Source of the DNA: Pseudophaeobacter arcticus DSM 23566
GTDB lineage: Bacteria > Pseudomonadota > Alphaproteobacteria > Rhodobacterales > Rhodobacteraceae
Assembly: GCF_000473205.1 (NCBI RefSeq)
Contig: NZ_KI421507.1
Location: 3,705,057-3,769,056, forward strand
Direction of reading: 5' to 3'
DNA length: 64,000 bases
The position numbers were made by a program, and so were the translations under genes. How positions within the stretch are numbered: position 1 is the first letter of the stretch; every line of letters begins with the position of its first letter. Positions 16,988 to 26,429 of the stretch are shown piece by piece. The notes beneath the pieces were generated by a model. It was not told the DNA's origin and did no database searches. It was given only the letters and a program-made list of their open reading frames with translations.

Positions 16988-18058
16988 GTGAGCCAGATCG
17001 ACCAGAATGATATTCGCGCTGCCGTTGGCTCTGGCCTGATCAGCGAGGCCCAGGCTGCCTCATTGTTGGCGATGTCTCATAGTCGGCGTGGTGCGCGCGA
17101 GGATCTGGCACCGGGTGATGAGCCCTTTGAGCTGTTCAAAGGGTTCAACGAGATTTTCATCGTCATTGGGATGCTCATTCTGGCCTCGGGCTGGGCAGCT
17201 GTCACCGCTGCCTTTATCGCTGGCGGCCTTGGCGGATATGTCGAAAAGACCATCTCCTCTGCGGCGCTGGGTGCGGTCGTGCTGTGGATCTTTGCCGAGT
17301 ATTTTATCCGCCGCCGCCGCATGATCGCCCCGGCCATTGCCCTGTCTTTGTTATGGGCTGCAAATGCCGGGACCGGTATTACCGCCTTGTTTTCGGAACC
17401 CTTCATGGTGGCGCAGAACGATCTCTCCAGTCTGCCGCTGCCGATGGCGCTGACCACCGCTGCGGTGGCGCTGTTCTGGCTTCGGTTTCGTGTGCCCTTT
17501 GCCATGGCGCTGATTGCGCTTGGCGTCTTTGCGCTGACCCTGATGGTGGCTGCAGAACAAGCTGGTCGCCCGGATGGGATTAGCGACTTTTTCCTGTTTT
17601 CCGCCTCTGGTCCCTTCGCCTGGGTGACCCTTGCCGTTGGGATTGTCGTCTTTGCGGTGGCGATGCTGTTTGATCTCAGCGATCCGCATCGCGTCACCCG
17701 CCGCGCGGCACAGGGGTTCTGGCTGCATGTTGTTGCCGCCCCCGCCCTGGTCAATACCATCGCGCTGAGCCTGCTGGAAAGCGGCACCCCCAGCGCCCAG
17801 CTGATACTTGTTGCGGTGCTCCTGGGCTTTGCCCTGGTCGCCATTGTAATTGACCGCCGGTCCTTCCTGATTGCAGCGATCGGCTACAGCGTGACCCTGG
17901 CCGGCACCGTTTTTGACGGCGAAGGCGCTGCCATGACCGTCCTTTTGCTTGGCTTCTTCCTGGTGATCCTTGGCGCCTTCTGGGCCCGGATCCGGGCTGC
18001 CTTGCTCGCTCCTTTGGCCGCTGTGTTGCCGCTGCACCGCCTGCCTCCCTCTCACTGA
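16988..18058 (+). CDS. Polytopic membrane protein between hslV and hslU
   Basis: A 356-residue protein with about 60 cytoplasmic N-terminal residues ([22 protein letters not shown], reminiscent of the DUF2157 start) followed by roughly ten hydrophobic helices to the C-terminus. The GTG start at 16988 lies one base past the hslV stop, and the stop is 13 bases before hslU, so all three are one transcript. No enzyme motif is visible. A role in membrane-protein quality control with HslVU is only suggested by position. Confidence 0.75.
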   Translation: MSQIDQNDIRAAVGSGLISEAQAASLLAMSHSRRGAREDLAPGDEPFELFKGFNEIFIVIGMLILASGWAAVTAAFIAGGLGGYVEKTISSAALGAVVLWIFAEYFIRRRRMIAPAIALSLLWAANAGTGITALFSEPFMVAQNDLSSLPLPMALTTAAVALFWLRFRVPFAMALIALGVFALTLMVAAEQAGRPDGISDFFLFSASGPFAWVTLAVGIVVFAVAMLFDLSDPHRVTRRAAQGFWLHVVAAPALVNTIALSLLESGTPSAQLILVAVLLGFALVAIVIDRRSFLIAAIGYSVTLAGTVFDGEGAAMTVLLLGFFLVILGAFWARIRAALLAPLAAVLPLHRLPPSH

Positions 18059-18071
18059 AACGAGACATCCC

Positions 18072-19385
18072 ATGACAGACCTGACCCCCCGCGAAATCGT
18101 TTCTGAACTGGACCGCTATATCATCGGCCAGAACGACGCCAAACGCGCCGTGGCCGTGGCCATGCGCAACCGCTGGCGCCGCAAGCAATTGTCGGACGAT
18201 CTGCGCGACGAGGTATACCCCAAGAACATCCTGATGATCGGGCCCACCGGCGTTGGTAAAACGGAAATCTCGCGCCGGCTGGCAAAACTGGCCCGGGCGC
18301 CCTTCATCAAAGTAGAGGCAACCAAGTTCACCGAGGTTGGCTATGTCGGCCGCGACGTGGAGCAGATCATCCGCGATCTGGTGGACAGCGCCATCGTTCA
18401 GACCCGCGCCTTCATGCGCGAAGACGTCACTGCCAAGGCCCAGAAGGCCGCCGAAGAGCGGGTCATCAGCGCCCTGGCCGGTGAAGATGCCCGCGAAATC
18501 ACCCGTGACGTATTCCGCAAGAAACTCAGAGCAGGGCAACTTGACGATGCGCTGATCGAATTGGATGTTGCTGATAGCTCCAACCCGATGGGCAATATGT
18601 TTGAGGTCCCCGGCCAGCCTGGCGGCGGTAGTATGGGGATGCTCAACATCGGCGATCTGCTGGGCAAGGCAATGGGCGGGCGCACGGTGCGCAAAAAGAT
18701 GACCGTTGCCGAAAGCTATGAGGTGCTGATTGGCGACGAGGCCGACAAATTGCTGGATGATGAGGTCGTTACCCGCGCCGCCATTGAAGCCGTAGAGCAA
18801 AGCGGCATTGTCTTTCTGGATGAAATCGACAAGGTCTGCGCCCGCTCAGATGCGCGCGGCGGCGATGTCAGCCGAGAAGGCGTGCAGCGGGATCTGCTGC
18901 CTCTGATCGAGGGCACCACTGTCAGCACCAAACATGGTCCAATCAAGACAGACCACATTCTGTTCATTGCCTCCGGTGCCTTTCACGTCGCCAAGCCTTC
19001 TGATCTGTTGCCTGAACTGCAGGGGCGCCTGCCAATCCGGGTCAATCTGCGCAGCCTGAGCGAGGCCGATTTTGTCCGCATCCTGACGGAAACCGACAAT
19101 GCGCTCACCCTGCAATATACTGCCCTGATGAAAACCGAAGATGTTGAGGTGACCTTCACCAAAGATGGCATTTCTGCGCTTGCCAAGATTGCAGCAGAGG
19201 TGAACCATTCTATTGAAAACATCGGCGCGCGCCGCCTTTACACGGTGATTGAACGGGTGTTTGAGGATCTGTCTTTCAACGCCCCAGACCAGGGCGGAGA
19301 AAAAATCATCGTCAATGCCAGCTTTGTCAGCAAACACCTGGGCGAACTGGCCAGCAAAAGCGACCTCAGCCGCTACGTGCTGTAG
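18072..19385 (+). CDS. hslU: ATP-dependent protease ATPase subunit HslU
   Basis: A 437-residue AAA+ unfoldase. Walker A is [18 protein letters not shown] (about residue 57), the HslU pore motif follows (VGRDVE), Walker B is [11 protein letters not shown] (about 248), and the sensor and arginine-finger region is [16 protein letters not shown]. The C-terminal tail SDLSRYVL docks into HslV and is intact. The ATG at 18072 gives the family N-terminus [14 protein letters not shown]. It lies 13 bases after the membrane gene. Confidence 0.97.
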   Translation: MTDLTPREIVSELDRYIIGQNDAKRAVAVAMRNRWRRKQLSDDLRDEVYPKNILMIGPTGVGKTEISRRLAKLARAPFIKVEATKFTEVGYVGRDVEQIIRDLVDSAIVQTRAFMREDVTAKAQKAAEERVISALAGEDAREITRDVFRKKLRAGQLDDALIELDVADSSNPMGNMFEVPGQPGGGSMGMLNIGDLLGKAMGGRTVRKKMTVAESYEVLIGDEADKLLDDEVVTRAAIEAVEQSGIVFLDEIDKVCARSDARGGDVSREGVQRDLLPLIEGTTVSTKHGPIKTDHILFIASGAFHVAKPSDLLPELQGRLPIRVNLRSLSEADFVRILTETDNALTLQYTALMKTEDVEVTFTKDGISALAKIAAEVNHSIENIGARRLYTVIERVFEDLSFNAPDQGGEKIIVNASFVSKHLGELASKSDLSRYVL

Positions 19386-19491
19386 CAGGCTGGAACGCCG
19401 GTATTGCTCCCAGCAGAGACTTGTTTTCATCTGGCTGTAGGCTTGCTAGTCTATGGCCAGATCACCCGGCAGTTTTCACCAAAGGTTATTT

Positions 19492-20616
19492 ATGATTTTC
19501 CTCCGTTTGGCTGCTGGTTTCAGCCTGTGTCTGACCCTTGGCTGTACGGATCGCAGCCTGTCTCCGGTCACCCCCGAGGCATTGGAGCTTGGTACCCCAA
19601 AAACCATATTTGTCGCCACAAACCGGGTTGAACTGCCGGATGGATCTTTTGGTCCGGAACGCAGCGAGGACAACAGCCTGCTAGAGCTGACAATATCTAT
19701 TCCGCCAAATCACACGCTGGGAAAGCTGGAGTTTGGCTATGCGGACCCTGACCCTGCAACCGAATTCACCCTGGCCGCGCGTCACCAGTTTCAAGAACCT
19801 GCTGATTTTGACCGCCGCCTGAACGCTGTGCTTCGTCAGTCTCCTCCCGACAGCCGGGACGTGATTGTCTTTGTGCATGGCTATAACAGCACCCAGGCCG
19901 AGACTGCTTTTCGCGCGGCCCAGCTGACCCATGATCTGAACACGCCGGGCGCAACGGTGGTATATTCCTGGCCCAGCCTGGGCAGCCCCCTGGGCTATGC
20001 CTATGACGGTGATAGCATAATGTTTGCCCGCGATGGGCTGGAGCAGCTGTTGCGTCACCTGAAAAAATCCGGGGCGCGGCGGATCATTCTGGTGGCGCAT
20101 TCCATGGGCTCTGTCCTGGCGATGGAGGCCCTGAGACAGATAGAGATCAGATCGCCCAATTGGGCGGATCAGAACCTTGCCGGCGTCATATTGATATCCC
20201 CGGACCTGGATCTGGATGTGTTTCGCAGCCAGATACGGCAGTTCAATAAAGTTCCCGAACCCTTTGTTGTCTTTGTTTCAAGCAAAGACACCATACTCAA
20301 CATCTCCAGACGTATCCGCGGGACCTACAGCCGCGAGCGCCTGGGCAGTCTCAGCTCCATCGAAGCGGTGTCCGACCTGCCAATAGATATTGTCGACACA
20401 ACTGCATTTTCTGAAAATGCGGAATCTGGTCACTTTGTTGCTGCCACATCGCCCACGCTTCTGACCTTGTTGAATGAGGCACAGGCAACCGAAAACGCCT
20501 TTGATGCCCGGCCGCATGATGTCGCCGAGTTTACCAGAGTTGTACCAAGCACTGGCCAGGATCAGAGAAAGAGGGGCGTGGCCATGTTGGTCACCCTTAG
20601 TGGTGGCGAGCGCTGA
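19492..20616 (+). CDS. Alpha/beta hydrolase, DUF900 family, probable lipoprotein
   Basis: A 374-residue hydrolase. From the ATG at 19492 the protein starts with a short basic-hydrophobic signal ending LTLGC, a plausible lipobox, so it is likely membrane-anchored in the periplasm. An upstream ATG at 19453 would bury that signal. Family features: VFVHGYNSTQAETAFRAAQL (oxyanion region), VVYSWPSLGS, the nucleophile elbow VAHSMGSVLAMEAL with its Ser, and a late His in SGHFVAA. The substrate is unknown. The gene stands alone downstream of hslU. Confidence 0.82.
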   Translation: MIFLRLAAGFSLCLTLGCTDRSLSPVTPEALELGTPKTIFVATNRVELPDGSFGPERSEDNSLLELTISIPPNHTLGKLEFGYADPDPATEFTLAARHQFQEPADFDRRLNAVLRQSPPDSRDVIVFVHGYNSTQAETAFRAAQLTHDLNTPGATVVYSWPSLGSPLGYAYDGDSIMFARDGLEQLLRHLKKSGARRIILVAHSMGSVLAMEALRQIEIRSPNWADQNLAGVILISPDLDLDVFRSQIRQFNKVPEPFVVFVSSKDTILNISRRIRGTYSRERLGSLSSIEAVSDLPIDIVDTTAFSENAESGHFVAATSPTLLTLLNEAQATENAFDARPHDVAEFTRVVPSTGQDQRKRGVAMLVTLSGGER

Positions 20617-20626
20617 ACCGGTTGGG

Positions 20627-21226
20627 CTACCGGGTGCGCCGCAAATAGACGTAATAGGCGCCTTCACCCCCATGGGTGACATGGGATTGGGTCACTTGCA
20701 AAACAGCCTGCGCCAGCGGTGGCAGCGCCAGCCATTGCGGCACGTGATGGCGCAACACACCACGCGGCACCGGAATAGGGCCGGGCTCATCGCGATCTTT
20801 GCCCTTGCCCGTGACCACCAGAACCAGACGTTTGCCCGAGGCCTGGGCTGACAGGATAAAGCGGGTCAGTGCCGGGTGGGCGCTATCGACCCGCATCCCG
20901 TGCAGATCCAGCTTCCCTTCTGGCTTCAACTTGCCGCGCTTCATCCGGCGAAAGGCTTTTTCATCCATCTGCAGGGGCGTCGCGGCCAGCGCCTTGGCTG
21001 GCGTTGATTTCAGACTATGCCGCTGTGGTTTTGGTTTGGCCTTGCTGCCCAGCTCAAACGCCTCCAGCAGGCTTTCAGCACGCACCTGAGGCGCCTTTTC
21101 TGGTTTTGGCTTGGGCAAGGGCAGGCTGGGCGGTGAGGAGTGACTGCCCGGATGCAGGCGCTCGGTGTGCGCTACCACCTGATGCCAGAGTTCAACCTCT
21201 TCAGAAGTCAGCTTGCGCCTGCTCAT
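20627..21226 (-). CDS. Smr/MutS2 C-terminal domain protein
   Basis: A 199-residue protein with a disordered, Pro/Lys-rich N-terminal half and a C-terminal Smr domain (about residues 105-199): LDLHGMRVDSAH, VVTGKGKD and the late HGGEGAYYVYLRR. Smr domains are nicking or RNA-cleaving nucleases in MutS2 and in stand-alone proteins. In proteobacteria the stand-alone SmrA/B type includes a ribosome-collision nuclease. The ATG overlaps the mltA stop (TAATG), so it is the third gene of a Tim44-mltA-smr operon. Confidence 0.88.
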   Translation of the reverse strand: MSRRKLTSEEVELWHQVVAHTERLHPGSHSSPPSLPLPKPKPEKAPQVRAESLLEAFELGSKAKPKPQRHSLKSTPAKALAATPLQMDEKAFRRMKRGKLKPEGKLDLHGMRVDSAHPALTRFILSAQASGKRLVLVVTGKGKDRDEPGPIPVPRGVLRHHVPQWLALPPLAQAVLQVTQSHVTHGGEGAYYVYLRRTR

Positions 21227-22302
21227 TAGTATTCATCCGGGACCAGCGCAAAGGCGCGTTGAATTGGCAACAGAACCACCATCCGTCCCGGATCGCGCAG
21301 CCGACCTGCCGCCTGGCCTGCACTGTCGCCGGTGCCGTAGAAAACATCGGCGCGTTGCGCGCCTTTAATAGCGGATCCCGTATCCTGCGCAATCATCAAG
21401 CGGTGCATCTTTGTCTCACCGCCCTTCTCCATCCAGACCGGCGCGCCAAGCGGCGTGTATTTGGGATCAACAGCCAGCGTGCGCAGCATCGTCACCGACC
21501 TGTTCATGGCACCAACCGGGCCTTTGGAAGGGCGGATTTTGCGGATTTCACGGAAGAAGACATAGGAGGGATTGTGCAGCAACAACTCGTGGCCGGCAGC
21601 CGGATTGCGCCGCACCCAGGCCTTGATCACCTGCGCGCTGACCTGATGCGCCTTGTAAATGCCACGCCGCACCATTTCGCTCCCGATTGAACGATAGGGA
21701 TGCCCATTGGCGCCACCATAGCCAACCCTGATTGTACCGCCACCATTCAGGCGAATACGGCCAGATCCTTGAATTTGCAGAAAGAACAGTTCAACCGGGT
21801 CATCGACCCATGCTATTTCCAACCCACGCCCCTGCATCACTGGCCCGGTGAGGATATCACGACGTGGCAGCCAGGGAGTGCTGTTCTTTGCCTCTGGTGG
21901 CATTCGGTAAACCGGGTAGCGAAAGCGCGACGTGCGATAGCGAGAGCCCTCCAGCTCCGGCTCGAAATACCCGGTGAACAGCCCGGGCGTTCCATCCTCG
22001 ATCAACACCGGCCGAAAGAACAATTCAAAGAAGCTGCGCGCGCCGACTGTGCCCTCTTCCTGGGACAAGGATTGAGCCTGAGACTGCGCCAGAGCACATA
22101 GGCTCTGCCAGTCCTGATCCTCGAGATCGGGGCAGGTCTCCAGAAATACCTTGAGAGCCGCGGCGTGATTGTCGTCCTCCCAGCCATTCAGCTGAGAGAA
22201 ATCCAACATCTTATAAGTGGTTTCGGCGCCTGCGCCGGAGGCCGTCATCGCAGCCCCCGCAAGAGCCGCTGCCCGGAAAAAATCCCGGAGCACTGCACTC
22301 AT
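21226..22302 (-). CDS. mltA: Membrane-bound lytic murein transglycosylase A
   Basis: A 358-residue MltA. It has an N-terminal signal sequence (residues 1-27, ending ASGAGAE). The MltA domain includes PGLFTGYFEPELEGS. The C-terminal 3D domain has the catalytic-Asp region IAQDTGSAIKGAQRADVFYG. MltA cleaves peptidoglycan between MurNAc and GlcNAc to give 1,6-anhydro products that enter recycling. No lipobox Cys is seen in the signal, so it may be periplasmic rather than lipid-anchored. It overlaps the preceding gene (ATGA) and smr. Confidence 0.94.
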   Translation of the reverse strand: MSAVLRDFFRAAALAGAAMTASGAGAETTYKMLDFSQLNGWEDDNHAAALKVFLETCPDLEDQDWQSLCALAQSQAQSLSQEEGTVGARSFFELFFRPVLIEDGTPGLFTGYFEPELEGSRYRTSRFRYPVYRMPPEAKNSTPWLPRRDILTGPVMQGRGLEIAWVDDPVELFFLQIQGSGRIRLNGGGTIRVGYGGANGHPYRSIGSEMVRRGIYKAHQVSAQVIKAWVRRNPAAGHELLLHNPSYVFFREIRKIRPSKGPVGAMNRSVTMLRTLAVDPKYTPLGAPVWMEKGGETKMHRLMIAQDTGSAIKGAQRADVFYGTGDSAGQAAGRLRDPGRMVVLLPIQRAFALVPDEY

Positions 22303-22955
22303 CCGTCCGTGGCCACCAACTGCCAGTTCGGATCATCCACGCCCATGCTGCGCGCAAAGACCCAGGTGTCTTTCTGGCGTTTGACCGCTTTGGCATCGCC
22401 TTCGACAATTTCACCCTCGCGATTGCGCACCACCGAGGTCAGCTCTCCGACAAACCGCATGGTCAGTTCTGCAACACCGCTGGTCTCATCAAAGATTGCA
22501 TCAACAACGTTGGTTTCCCGCACGCCAATGAACTCAGCCTCAATGGTCAGGCCCTGATCTTCGCGCTGTGCAACGGCTTCGACAAAGCTGTCAAAAACAT
22601 CTTCGGCCAGGAAGCCCTGAAGATCGTCCAGCTCGCCGCGCTCAAATCCCATCAGGATCATTTCATAGGCGCTACGGGCACCCTGGACAAATTCACCCAC
22701 GTGAAACCCAGGTTCCACCCGCTTCATCGCCGCCAGAGCCTTTGCCGCCTGCGATCCTTCTTCGACATAGTCAGTAATGTCGCGGTCGGGTCCGCCCTCA
22801 ATCACCTCGAGATCAGGCCCACTGCTGCGCTTTTGCGTGGGGGCAACGGCTGGTTTTTCAAAACCCTCACGTGTGCCCAGAACGCTTCTGAGACGCAGGA
22901 TCAAAAACACTGCAATACCGGCCAAAACCAAAAGACTAATCAAAGGGGACTCCAT
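22299..22955 (-). CDS. Tim44-like domain protein (TimA type)
   Basis: A 218-residue protein with one N-terminal membrane helix (residues 4-22) and a C-terminal Tim44-like domain (about 75-218), recognisable from FVQGARSAYEMILMGFERGELDDLQGFLAEDVFDSFVEAV. Alphaproteobacterial TimA is the likely ancestor of the mitochondrial Tim44 import-motor subunit, and its bacterial job is membrane-associated and poorly known. First gene of the operon with mltA and smr, divergent from fxsA and close to secB, a protein-export setting. Confidence 0.88.
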   Translation of the reverse strand: MESPLISLLVLAGIAVFLILRLRSVLGTREGFEKPAVAPTQKRSSGPDLEVIEGGPDRDITDYVEEGSQAAKALAAMKRVEPGFHVGEFVQGARSAYEMILMGFERGELDDLQGFLAEDVFDSFVEAVAQREDQGLTIEAEFIGVRETNVVDAIFDETSGVAELTMRFVGELTSVVRNREGEIVEGDAKAVKRQKDTWVFARSMGVDDPNWQLVATDG

Positions 22956-23071
22956 AAGAACCTCTCGCTGGATATTCCAAGCCCGGTTTGAAACCTGGGC
23001 GTTCTCTCCTTATGTAGGGTGTCAGGGGTGGCAAGTCTACCGTCCAGCGTATGTTCAGAGGAAACCGCTAA

Positions 23072-23602
23072 ATGTATATTTTTCTCGCCTTTCTGATGGT
23101 GCCTCTTATTGAAATTGGCCTGTTCATACAGGTGGGTGGCGCTATTGGCCTATGGCCGACATTGGCCATTGTGGTGCTGACTGCGGTGCTGGGAACCGCC
23201 CTTGTGCGGTCGCAGGGGCGGCTGGCGCTGGGACAGATGCGAAACTCATTTCAAACCCTGTCGGATCCGGCTGAACCTCTGGCGCATGGCGCAATGATCC
23301 TGTTTGCCGGCGCGCTGCTGCTCACCCCCGGTTTTTTCACCGATGCCATTGGCTTTGCCCTGCTGATGCCGCCGGTACGGATCGCGGTTTACCGCTACAT
23401 CAGCAAGCGGGTCACAGTGGCGCAGTTCCAGATGGGATCCGGGTCCATGCATGGGCAGCGACAGGGGCAGGGGCACGGGCAGGGACATCCCCACGGCAGC
23501 CCTCCTGCTGGAAGCGGCGACATCATTGATGGTGATTTTGAAGAAGTGACGCCAAAACAGCCCCGCAAGACGCCTTCGGGCTGGGTTGAAGGACCAAAAT
23601 AG
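23072..23602 (+). CDS. fxsA: FxsA family membrane protein
   Basis: A 176-residue FxsA homologue. The family start MYIFLAFLMVPLIEIGLFIQVGG is followed by two more hydrophobic helices (about 30-48 and 75-100). In E. coli FxsA overexpression relieves phage T7 exclusion by F; its normal role is unknown. The C-terminal tail is low-complexity (Gly, Gln and His repeats in QRQGQGHGQGHPHG near residue 135), which could bind metal or be unstructured. AGAGGA precedes the ATG. The gene is divergent from the Tim44-like operon. Confidence 0.86.
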   Translation: MYIFLAFLMVPLIEIGLFIQVGGAIGLWPTLAIVVLTAVLGTALVRSQGRLALGQMRNSFQTLSDPAEPLAHGAMILFAGALLLTPGFFTDAIGFALLMPPVRIAVYRYISKRVTVAQFQMGSGSMHGQRQGQGHGQGHPHGSPPAGSGDIIDGDFEEVTPKQPRKTPSGWVEGPK

Positions 23603-23633
23603 ACCATCACGTCTTTGCCGATCTTCCTAGCCG

Positions 23634-23662
23634 TTGAGATACGGGAACCAAGCTGTTAAGCA
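23634..23662 (+). promoter_or_regulatory. Possible secB promoter
   Basis: TTGAGA (23634-23639), a 17-base spacer, and TAAGCA (23657-23662), 30 bases before the secB ATG. The -35 matches five of six consensus positions but the -10 is weak, so this is only a candidate. Confidence 0.3.
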
Positions 23663-23692
23663 CGGACCAAACGTATTTTTAGGAGTATCTCA

Positions 23693-24178
23693 ATGGCCGA
23701 AAATGGCGCAAACGGGGCCGCACAACAGCCCCAGGTCCAGATGAATATCCTGGGTCAATATATCCGTGACATGTCATTTGAAAACGTCATGGCTCAAAAG
23801 GGTACCGGTGGCGAAGTCCAGCCCGATGTCAGTGTTGCGGTCAACCTGGATGCCAAGAAACGCTCGGTCGAGAACCAGTATGAGGTCATGACCAAGCTGA
23901 ACATCGAATCCAAAAACAAAGAGAGCGGCGACGTTCTGTTTGTGCTGGAACTGGAATATGTCGGCGTGTTCAACATTGAAGGCGTTCCAGAAGACCAGCT
24001 GCACCCCTTCCTGCTGATCGAATGCCCCCGCATGACTTTCCCCTTCCTGCGCCGCATCGTGTCGGATGTCACTCGTGACGGTGGTTTCCCACCACTGAAT
24101 CTCGACAATATCGATTTTGTTGCCATCTACCGCAACGAACTGGCGCGCCGTCAGGCCGAAGCTGCTCCGCAGCAGTAA
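23693..24178 (+). CDS. secB: Protein-export chaperone SecB
   Basis: A 161-residue SecB, the usual size. The fold's signature strands are present (ILGQYIRDMSFEN, DVLFVLELEYVGVFNIEGVPE, HPFLLIECPRMTFPFLRRIVSDVTRDGGFPPL). As a tetramer SecB keeps preproteins unfolded and hands them to SecA. AGGAG lies 7 bases before the ATG. Monocistronic, with its own terminator, and convergent with dnaQ. Confidence 0.97.
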   Translation: MAENGANGAAQQPQVQMNILGQYIRDMSFENVMAQKGTGGEVQPDVSVAVNLDAKKRSVENQYEVMTKLNIESKNKESGDVLFVLELEYVGVFNIEGVPEDQLHPFLLIECPRMTFPFLRRIVSDVTRDGGFPPLNLDNIDFVAIYRNELARRQAEAAPQQ

Positions 24179-24200
24179 TCTGCGCTGACAGCAAAACAAA

Positions 24201-24232
24201 AACGCCGTTGACCAAAGTCAGCGGCGTTTTTT
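24201..24232 (+). terminator. Bidirectional terminator between secB and dnaQ
   Basis: Arms AACGCCGTTGAC (24201-24212) and GTCAGCGGCGTT (24217-24228) pair over 12 bases with one G-U wobble and a four-base loop. Six T follow on the plus strand (24227-24232) and an A-rich stretch precedes it, so it can also stop dnaQ transcripts on the minus strand. Confidence 0.88.
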
Positions 24233-24254
24233 GATGTTCTGCGGCGGGACCGAC

Positions 24255-24983
24255 CTAGGCTGGCTTTTGGTTCCAAAGGGCCCCTTCACCCATCTTGGTG
24301 ACAAAAGCCTCATGGGCCTCTGCCTCTTGCGCGGTCAGACGCGATGGCAGCGGGGTCGGGCGCGGGGCAGGGCGCCAATCTTCCACCATCTGCCCACCAG
24401 AGCTGGCATTGGTAGAAAGGCCAAAGTCCGGCTGACGGCCACCGATGAGCTCAAGATAGACCTCTGCCAGAATTTCGGAATCGAGCAGGGCGCCGTGCAA
24501 AGTCCGGTTGCTGTTATCAATCTGAAACCGGCGACACAGGGCGTCCAGCGTGGCCGGCGAGCCAGGGAAGCGTTTGCGCGCAATGGCCAATGTATCCAGC
24601 GCCTGTTCCATCGGCAGTTTTGGCAGGCCCATCCAGTCCAGCTCGGCATTGAGGAACTTCATGTCAAAGCTGGCGTTGTGGATCACCATCCGAGAATCAC
24701 GCACAAAATCCAGGAAAGCCTGACCAAATTTGGCAAACACAGGCTTATCCCGCAGCGTGACCTGACCTTTTTCGGGTTTTTGGGGCGGCTCCAGCAGATC
24801 GGGGCCAATGCCATGCACGCCAAAGGCTTCCTGCGGCATGCTGCGTTCGGGGTTGATATAGACGTGAAAGGTCTCGCCGGTTGGCATGTGGTTGAACAGT
24901 TCAACCGCGCCGATCTCGACGATGCGATCGCCGGAAAAGGGATCAAAGCCGGTGGTCTCGGTATCGAGAACAATTTCACGCAT
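24255..24983 (-). CDS. dnaQ: DNA polymerase III epsilon subunit (3'-5' proofreading exonuclease)
   Basis: A 242-residue DEDDh exonuclease. Exo I is VLDTETTGFDP (Asp and Glu at residues 7 and 9), Exo II is HNASFDMKFLNAEL (about 98), and Exo III is HGALLDSEILAEVYLEL (about 158). The C-terminal 60 residues are Pro-rich and should bind the alpha polymerase subunit. The ATG overlaps the end of coaE by 8 bases, so it closes the maf-aroE-coaE-dnaQ operon that runs leftward from the putative origin. Confidence 0.96.
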   Translation of the reverse strand: MREIVLDTETTGFDPFSGDRIVEIGAVELFNHMPTGETFHVYINPERSMPQEAFGVHGIGPDLLEPPQKPEKGQVTLRDKPVFAKFGQAFLDFVRDSRMVIHNASFDMKFLNAELDWMGLPKLPMEQALDTLAIARKRFPGSPATLDALCRRFQIDNSNRTLHGALLDSEILAEVYLELIGGRQPDFGLSTNASSGGQMVEDWRPAPRPTPLPSRLTAQEAEAHEAFVTKMGEGALWNQKPA

Positions 24984-25599
24984 CTGCTGATGTCTTTCCG
25001 CCCAGATCCGGTTTGGTCTGGGTCTGTCTGATCTGGTCCAATATCGCGCTCACCTGCGTCTTTGCATGGTCCAGCGTGTCCGTTTCAATGACAAAATCTG
25101 CACGCGCGCATTTCTCATCTATGGGCATCTGTTTTGCCAGAATCTGTTCAAACTGCGCCTCCGTCATGGTGCCCCGCTCCAACACCCGGGCGCGCTGCGT
25201 AGTGGCGTCGACCCGGACACAGGCCACGGCATCCATCGCGGCGTCACCGCCAGTTTCAAACAGCAGTGGGATATCAAAGACCAGAATATCACTGGTGGCG
25301 GTGTCCTTAAACTCCTGCCGATCCGCTGCCAGCAGCGGATGCACAATCGACTCAAGCCGCGCAAAAGCTGCGGGATCATCGGCCAGAATCTGTTTCAGGG
25401 CCTCCCGGCTGACCGCGCCGGCAACAATCGCGGCAGGAAAGGCCTCCTGCATTGGGGCAACAGCCGCGCCTCCCGCTGCATAAAGCCGGTGCACTGCGGC
25501 ATCAGCATCCCAGACGGCGCAGCCAGCTTGCGCAAAAATTCCCGCGGTGGTGCTTTTGCCCATGCCAATGGAGCCCGTCAGCCCAAGATAAAATGTCAT
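24976..25599 (-). CDS. coaE: Dephospho-CoA kinase
   Basis: A 207-residue P-loop kinase that phosphorylates the 3'-OH of dephospho-CoA, the last step of coenzyme A synthesis. It begins FYLGLTGSIGMGKSTTAGIFAQAG with the Walker A at residues 8-15, followed by the family motif WDADAAVHRLY. The lid Arg segment lies near residue 140. It overlaps aroE by 4 bases upstream and dnaQ by 8 bases downstream. Confidence 0.95.
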   Translation of the reverse strand: MTFYLGLTGSIGMGKSTTAGIFAQAGCAVWDADAAVHRLYAAGGAAVAPMQEAFPAAIVAGAVSREALKQILADDPAAFARLESIVHPLLAADRQEFKDTATSDILVFDIPLLFETGGDAAMDAVACVRVDATTQRARVLERGTMTEAQFEQILAKQMPIDEKCARADFVIETDTLDHAKTQVSAILDQIRQTQTKPDLGGKTSADA

Positions 25600-26429
25600 C
25601 GCAAAGCCGCCGCTCGGGTCGCGGCATCCACATCCGGGCGCTGGCCAAACCAGCGTTCAAACCCCGGCACCGCCTGGTGCAGCAACATGCCCAGACCATC
25701 AACCACGGTGCAGCCAACTTCTTCGGCGGTCTGCAACAGGTCGGTTTTGAGTGGGGAATAGATCAGATCAGTCACCACCATATGGGGTTTCAACCCATCC
25801 AGCGGCACCCGCAGACGCGGCTTGCCAACCATGCCCAGCGAGGTGGTATTCACCACCAGGGCTGCTTCTTCGATAATGTTGCCGGCCAGAACCCAGTCAA
25901 CAACCTGAATACGCTTGCCAAAATCCTTCTGAAGCTGCTCAGCCCGTTCACGGGTACGATTGGTCAGCAGGATTTCCGGCACGCCGGCCTCAATCAGAGA
26001 GGCCACTACCGCGCGACAGGCCCCTCCGGCGCCAAGAACCACTGCCGGGCCATTTGCCGGAACCCAATCCGGAGCACCCTGATGCAGGTTGGTGATAAAA
26101 CCATAGCCATCCGTATTATCGGCCAGGATACTGCCATCACTGCGAAAGATCACGGTATTGGCCGCGCCCATCAGTTTGGCCCGGTCGGTGACTTTATCCG
26201 CAATCATCATCACGGCTTCTTTGTGCGGTATGGTAACATTGACACCAACAAACCCAGCCTTTGGCAGGGTTCGGATCACTGTCTCCAGATCCTCTGGTTC
26301 CACATGCATCGGGATGTAGTGCCCGGCGATGCCATACGTCTTGAGCCAATGCGTTTGCAGCTGCGGTGATTTGGAATGCGCCACCGGACAGCCAATCACA
26401 CCCGCCAGAGGGATTTTTTTATCACTCAT
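25596..26429 (-). CDS. aroE: Shikimate dehydrogenase (NADP+)
   Basis: A 277-residue AroE. Substrate site: HSKSP (residues 18-22), and the catalytic Lys and neighbours in NVTIPHKEAV (about 65-74). Asp in NTDGYGF (about 109). The NADP-binding loop is GAGGACRAVVASL near 132, followed by NRTRERAEQL, whose basic residues select NADP. It reduces 3-dehydroshikimate in the chorismate pathway. It overlaps maf by 4 bases and coaE by 4 bases. Confidence 0.95.
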   Translation of the reverse strand: MSDKKIPLAGVIGCPVAHSKSPQLQTHWLKTYGIAGHYIPMHVEPEDLETVIRTLPKAGFVGVNVTIPHKEAVMMIADKVTDRAKLMGAANTVIFRSDGSILADNTDGYGFITNLHQGAPDWVPANGPAVVLGAGGACRAVVASLIEAGVPEILLTNRTRERAEQLQKDFGKRIQVVDWVLAGNIIEEAALVVNTTSLGMVGKPRLRVPLDGLKPHMVVTDLIYSPLKTDLLQTAEEVGCTVVDGLGMLLHQAVPGFERWFGQRPDVDAATRAAALR

